Positions 33,213 through 34,806 of a stretch of DNA of 34,806 bases are shown piece by piece (position 1 is the stretch's first letter; each line of letters starts with the position of its first letter). This stretch comes from Roseospira goensis (GTDB taxonomy: Bacteria; Pseudomonadota; Alphaproteobacteria; Rhodospirillales; Rhodospirillaceae), in NCBI RefSeq assembly GCF_014197795.1, contig NZ_JACIGI010000036.1, positions 1-34,806 of the forward strand, given 5' to 3'. Position numbers and translations under genes: made by a program. The notes beneath the pieces are model-generated. The model was not told where the DNA came from and did not search any database. It worked only from the letters and a program-made list of their open reading frames with translations.

Positions 33213-34592
33213 ATGATGATTCGGACGAAATCCCAGATCGCGCTCGCGGCCGTGGCCGGCGCGGCGGCCGTGGCCCTGGCGGACCCGGCGCTGGCCCAGG
33301 AGGCCGCGGGCGAAGCGGTGGCCGAGCCGGCGGCGCTGCCGGTGTCGGCCGAGACCGCCTACATCTTCAACACGCTCTCGTTCATGATCCACGGCTTCCT
33401 GGTCATGTTCATGGCGGCCGGGTTCGCGATGCTCGAAGGCGGGCTGGTGCGGACCAAGAACACCACCATGCAGATGACCAAGAACATCGGCATCTATTCG
33501 TTCGCCGGCCTGATGTACTGGCTCATCGGCTACAACCTCATGTACAACGGCGTCGGCGACATGGGCGGCTTCTTTGGCATGCCTGGCCCGTGGGGCGCGG
33601 CCGACCCGATCGTCGACGGCGCCTATCAGGGCGACGCCGCCGGCTACGCCGGGGCCTCCGACTGGTTCTTCCAGATGGTGTTCGTCGCCACCACCGCGTC
33701 GATCGTCTCCGGCGTCGTCGCCGAGCGCATCAAGCTGTGGCCGTTCCTGATCTTCGTGATCGTCCTGACCGGCGTGATCTACCCGATCCAGGGCGCCTGG
33801 CAGTGGGGCGGCGGCTGGCTCGCCGACGCCGGCTTCAGCGATTTCGCGGGCTCCACCCTCGTGCACTCCGTGGGCGGCTGGGCCGCGCTGGCCGGCGCCA
33901 TCCTGCTCGGCGCGCGCACCGGCAAGTACGGCCCCGACGGCAAGGTGCACCCGATCCCGGGCGCCAACCTGCCGCTGGCCACGCTGGGCACCTTCATCCT
34001 GTGGCTGGGTTGGTTCGGCTTCAACGGCGGCTCGCAGCTCGCCATGGGCAGCGCCATCGACGTCACCGCCATCGCCACCATCTACATGAACACCAACCTT
34101 GCCGCCGCCGCCGGCGTGACCGTGGCCATGGTGCTGACCCAGGCGATCTACGGCAAGGTCGACCTGACCATGGCGCTGAACGGCGCGCTGGGCGGTCTGG
34201 TCTCGATCACCGCCGAGCCGCTGGCGCCCTCGCCGATCATGGCCATCCTGATCGGCGGCATCGGCGGCGTGCTGGTGGTGCTGGCGGTGCCCACCCTGGA
34301 CAAGCTGAAGATCGACGACGTGGTCGGCGCCATCCCGGTCCACCTGGTGTGCGGCATCTGGGGCACGCTGGCCGTGCCGCTGACCAACAGCGGGGCCAAC
34401 TTCGGCTCCCAGATCCTCGGCATCGTCTCCATCGGCGCCTTCGTCTTCGTGGCCAGCTTCATCGTCTGGTTCGTCCTGAAGATGACCATGGGCATCCGGA
34501 TCTCCGACGAGGAAGAGGCCATCGGCCTCGACAAGGCGGAACTCGGCCTGGAGGCCTATCCCGAGTTCGGACGCGGCTCCCAGGCTCTGTAG
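33213..34592 (+). CDS. amtB: Ammonium transporter AmtB
   Basis: A 459-residue protein. It starts with a signal peptide (MMIRTKSQIALAAVAG... cleavage near ADPALAQ) and an Ala/Glu-rich spacer before the eleven membrane helices. The pore has twin His at about 218 (STLVHSVGGWAAL) and 377 (PVHLVCGIWGTL), and the family motif LGWFGFNGGS. It carries ammonia/ammonium through a trimer, and GlnK binds the cytoplasmic side. The ribosome site is AGGAGGA; the start is one of two adjacent ATG codons. A perfect intrinsic terminator lies 89 bases past the stop. Confidence 0.96.
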   Translation: MMIRTKSQIALAAVAGAAAVALADPALAQEAAGEAVAEPAALPVSAETAYIFNTLSFMIHGFLVMFMAAGFAMLEGGLVRTKNTTMQMTKNIGIYSFAGLMYWLIGYNLMYNGVGDMGGFFGMPGPWGAADPIVDGAYQGDAAGYAGASDWFFQMVFVATTASIVSGVVAERIKLWPFLIFVIVLTGVIYPIQGAWQWGGGWLADAGFSDFAGSTLVHSVGGWAALAGAILLGARTGKYGPDGKVHPIPGANLPLATLGTFILWLGWFGFNGGSQLAMGSAIDVTAIATIYMNTNLAAAAGVTVAMVLTQAIYGKVDLTMALNGALGGLVSITAEPLAPSPIMAILIGGIGGVLVVLAVPTLDKLKIDDVVGAIPVHLVCGIWGTLAVPLTNSGANFGSQILGIVSIGAFVFVASFIVWFVLKMTMGIRISDEEEAIGLDKAELGLEAYPEFGRGSQAL

Positions 34593-34680
34593 GTCGCGCC
34601 GCGCTGATCGATCCGGCGGGCCCGCGGCCCGGACCTGCCGGATCGAACCCCGCGCCGTCGGGCGCGTTCCTCCCTTCACT

Positions 34681-34710
34681 GGCCCGGGGCAGCCGCCCCG
34701 GGCCTTTTTT
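34681..34710 (+). terminator. Rho-independent terminator of glnK-amtB
   Basis: GGCCCGGGGC (34681-34690) pairs perfectly with GCCCCGGGCC (34695-34704) around a 4-base loop, followed directly by six T (34705-34710). It is the cleanest intrinsic terminator in the window. Confidence 0.92.
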
Positions 34711-34717
34711 CGGTTCA

Positions 34718-34806
34718 TCACGGAATTCCGGGGAAGGCGGCGCGGATCTTGAGAAAGAAGTAGGCGTCATCCCGGAAACCGTAGGCCATCCGCTTGATGA
34801 CCTTGA
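34718..34806 (-). CDS. Transposase C-terminal end, partial at window edge
   Basis: On the minus strand the sequence reads open from the edge to a stop at 34718-34720, followed at once by a second TGA (34715-34717). The last residues are KVIKRMAYGFRDDAYFFLKI, then RAAFPGIP. This resembles the extreme C-terminus of DDE transposases, with the form KRxAxGxRxxxYFxLKI that I associate with ISL3-like elements; the family name is uncertain. It begins 8 bp beyond the amtB terminator T-run. The rest of the element lies to the right, outside the window. Confidence 0.7.
   Translation of the reverse strand, partial: KVIKRMAYGFRDDAYFFLKIRAAFPGIP

Overview
The window is very GC-rich DNA (third codon positions almost always G or C) with a gene set typical of an alphaproteobacterium, most likely a member of the Rhodospirillales: GlnK-AmtB, type III glutamine synthetase, EttA, an uvrC-pgsA-moeA-moaD-moaE block, folD and purU. 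This is judged from protein resemblance and gene order, not from a marker gene.

Region 1 (1 to about 8210) is the left, early part of a Mu-like transposable prophage that runs off the left edge. A repressor on the plus strand (6875-7471) faces a Ner-like regulator on the minus strand (6353-6706) across an AT-richer control region with 13-bp operator arms. From Ner the early operon runs leftward: two small unknown genes, an unknown gene, transposase A (DDE triad visible), the target-selection ATPase B, a double winged-helix protein, a Cys-rich regulator-like protein, a zinc-ribbon protein and a partial gene at the edge. Most joins are ATGA or TGATG stop-start overlaps. One gene (5457-5855) breaks the pattern: it is on the plus strand, has its own promoter, Shine-Dalgarno and downstream hairpin, and overlaps a phage gene antisense. 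A secreted small protein (7582-8034) and a cluster of TGTGCCAAATC repeats lie just before the presumed phage end.

Region 2 (8424-17469) is host chromosome: an N-formylglutamate amidohydrolase-like protein, a lytic transglycosylase-like protein behind a textbook sigma-54 promoter, an orphan Tat-exported TRAP binding protein, a 66-bp palindrome, a small membrane protein, EttA, a BarA-type hybrid histidine kinase whose first receiver is degenerate, and a 61-residue membrane protein.

Region 3 (17723-21051) is the most interesting host locus: two DUF1538 membrane proteins, a divergent PII-like protein, a two-CBS protein and a CaCA-type cation antiporter, tightly packed with overlapping stops and starts. 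It looks like a nucleotide-sensing transport system of unknown substrate.

Region 4 (21112-27623) carries pteridine/folate genes (a PTR1/FolM-type reductase and FolB), a 611-bp AT-richer gap with a perfect DnaA box, then uvrC, pgsA, moeA, moaD and moaE. Region 5 (27658-34592) is one-carbon and nitrogen metabolism: folD, two XRE-type regulators, glnT, purU, then glnK-amtB behind a sigma-54-like site and in front of a perfect intrinsic terminator. The last 89 bases hold the C-terminal end of a transposase on the minus strand. I saw no tRNA, rRNA or CRISPR array.
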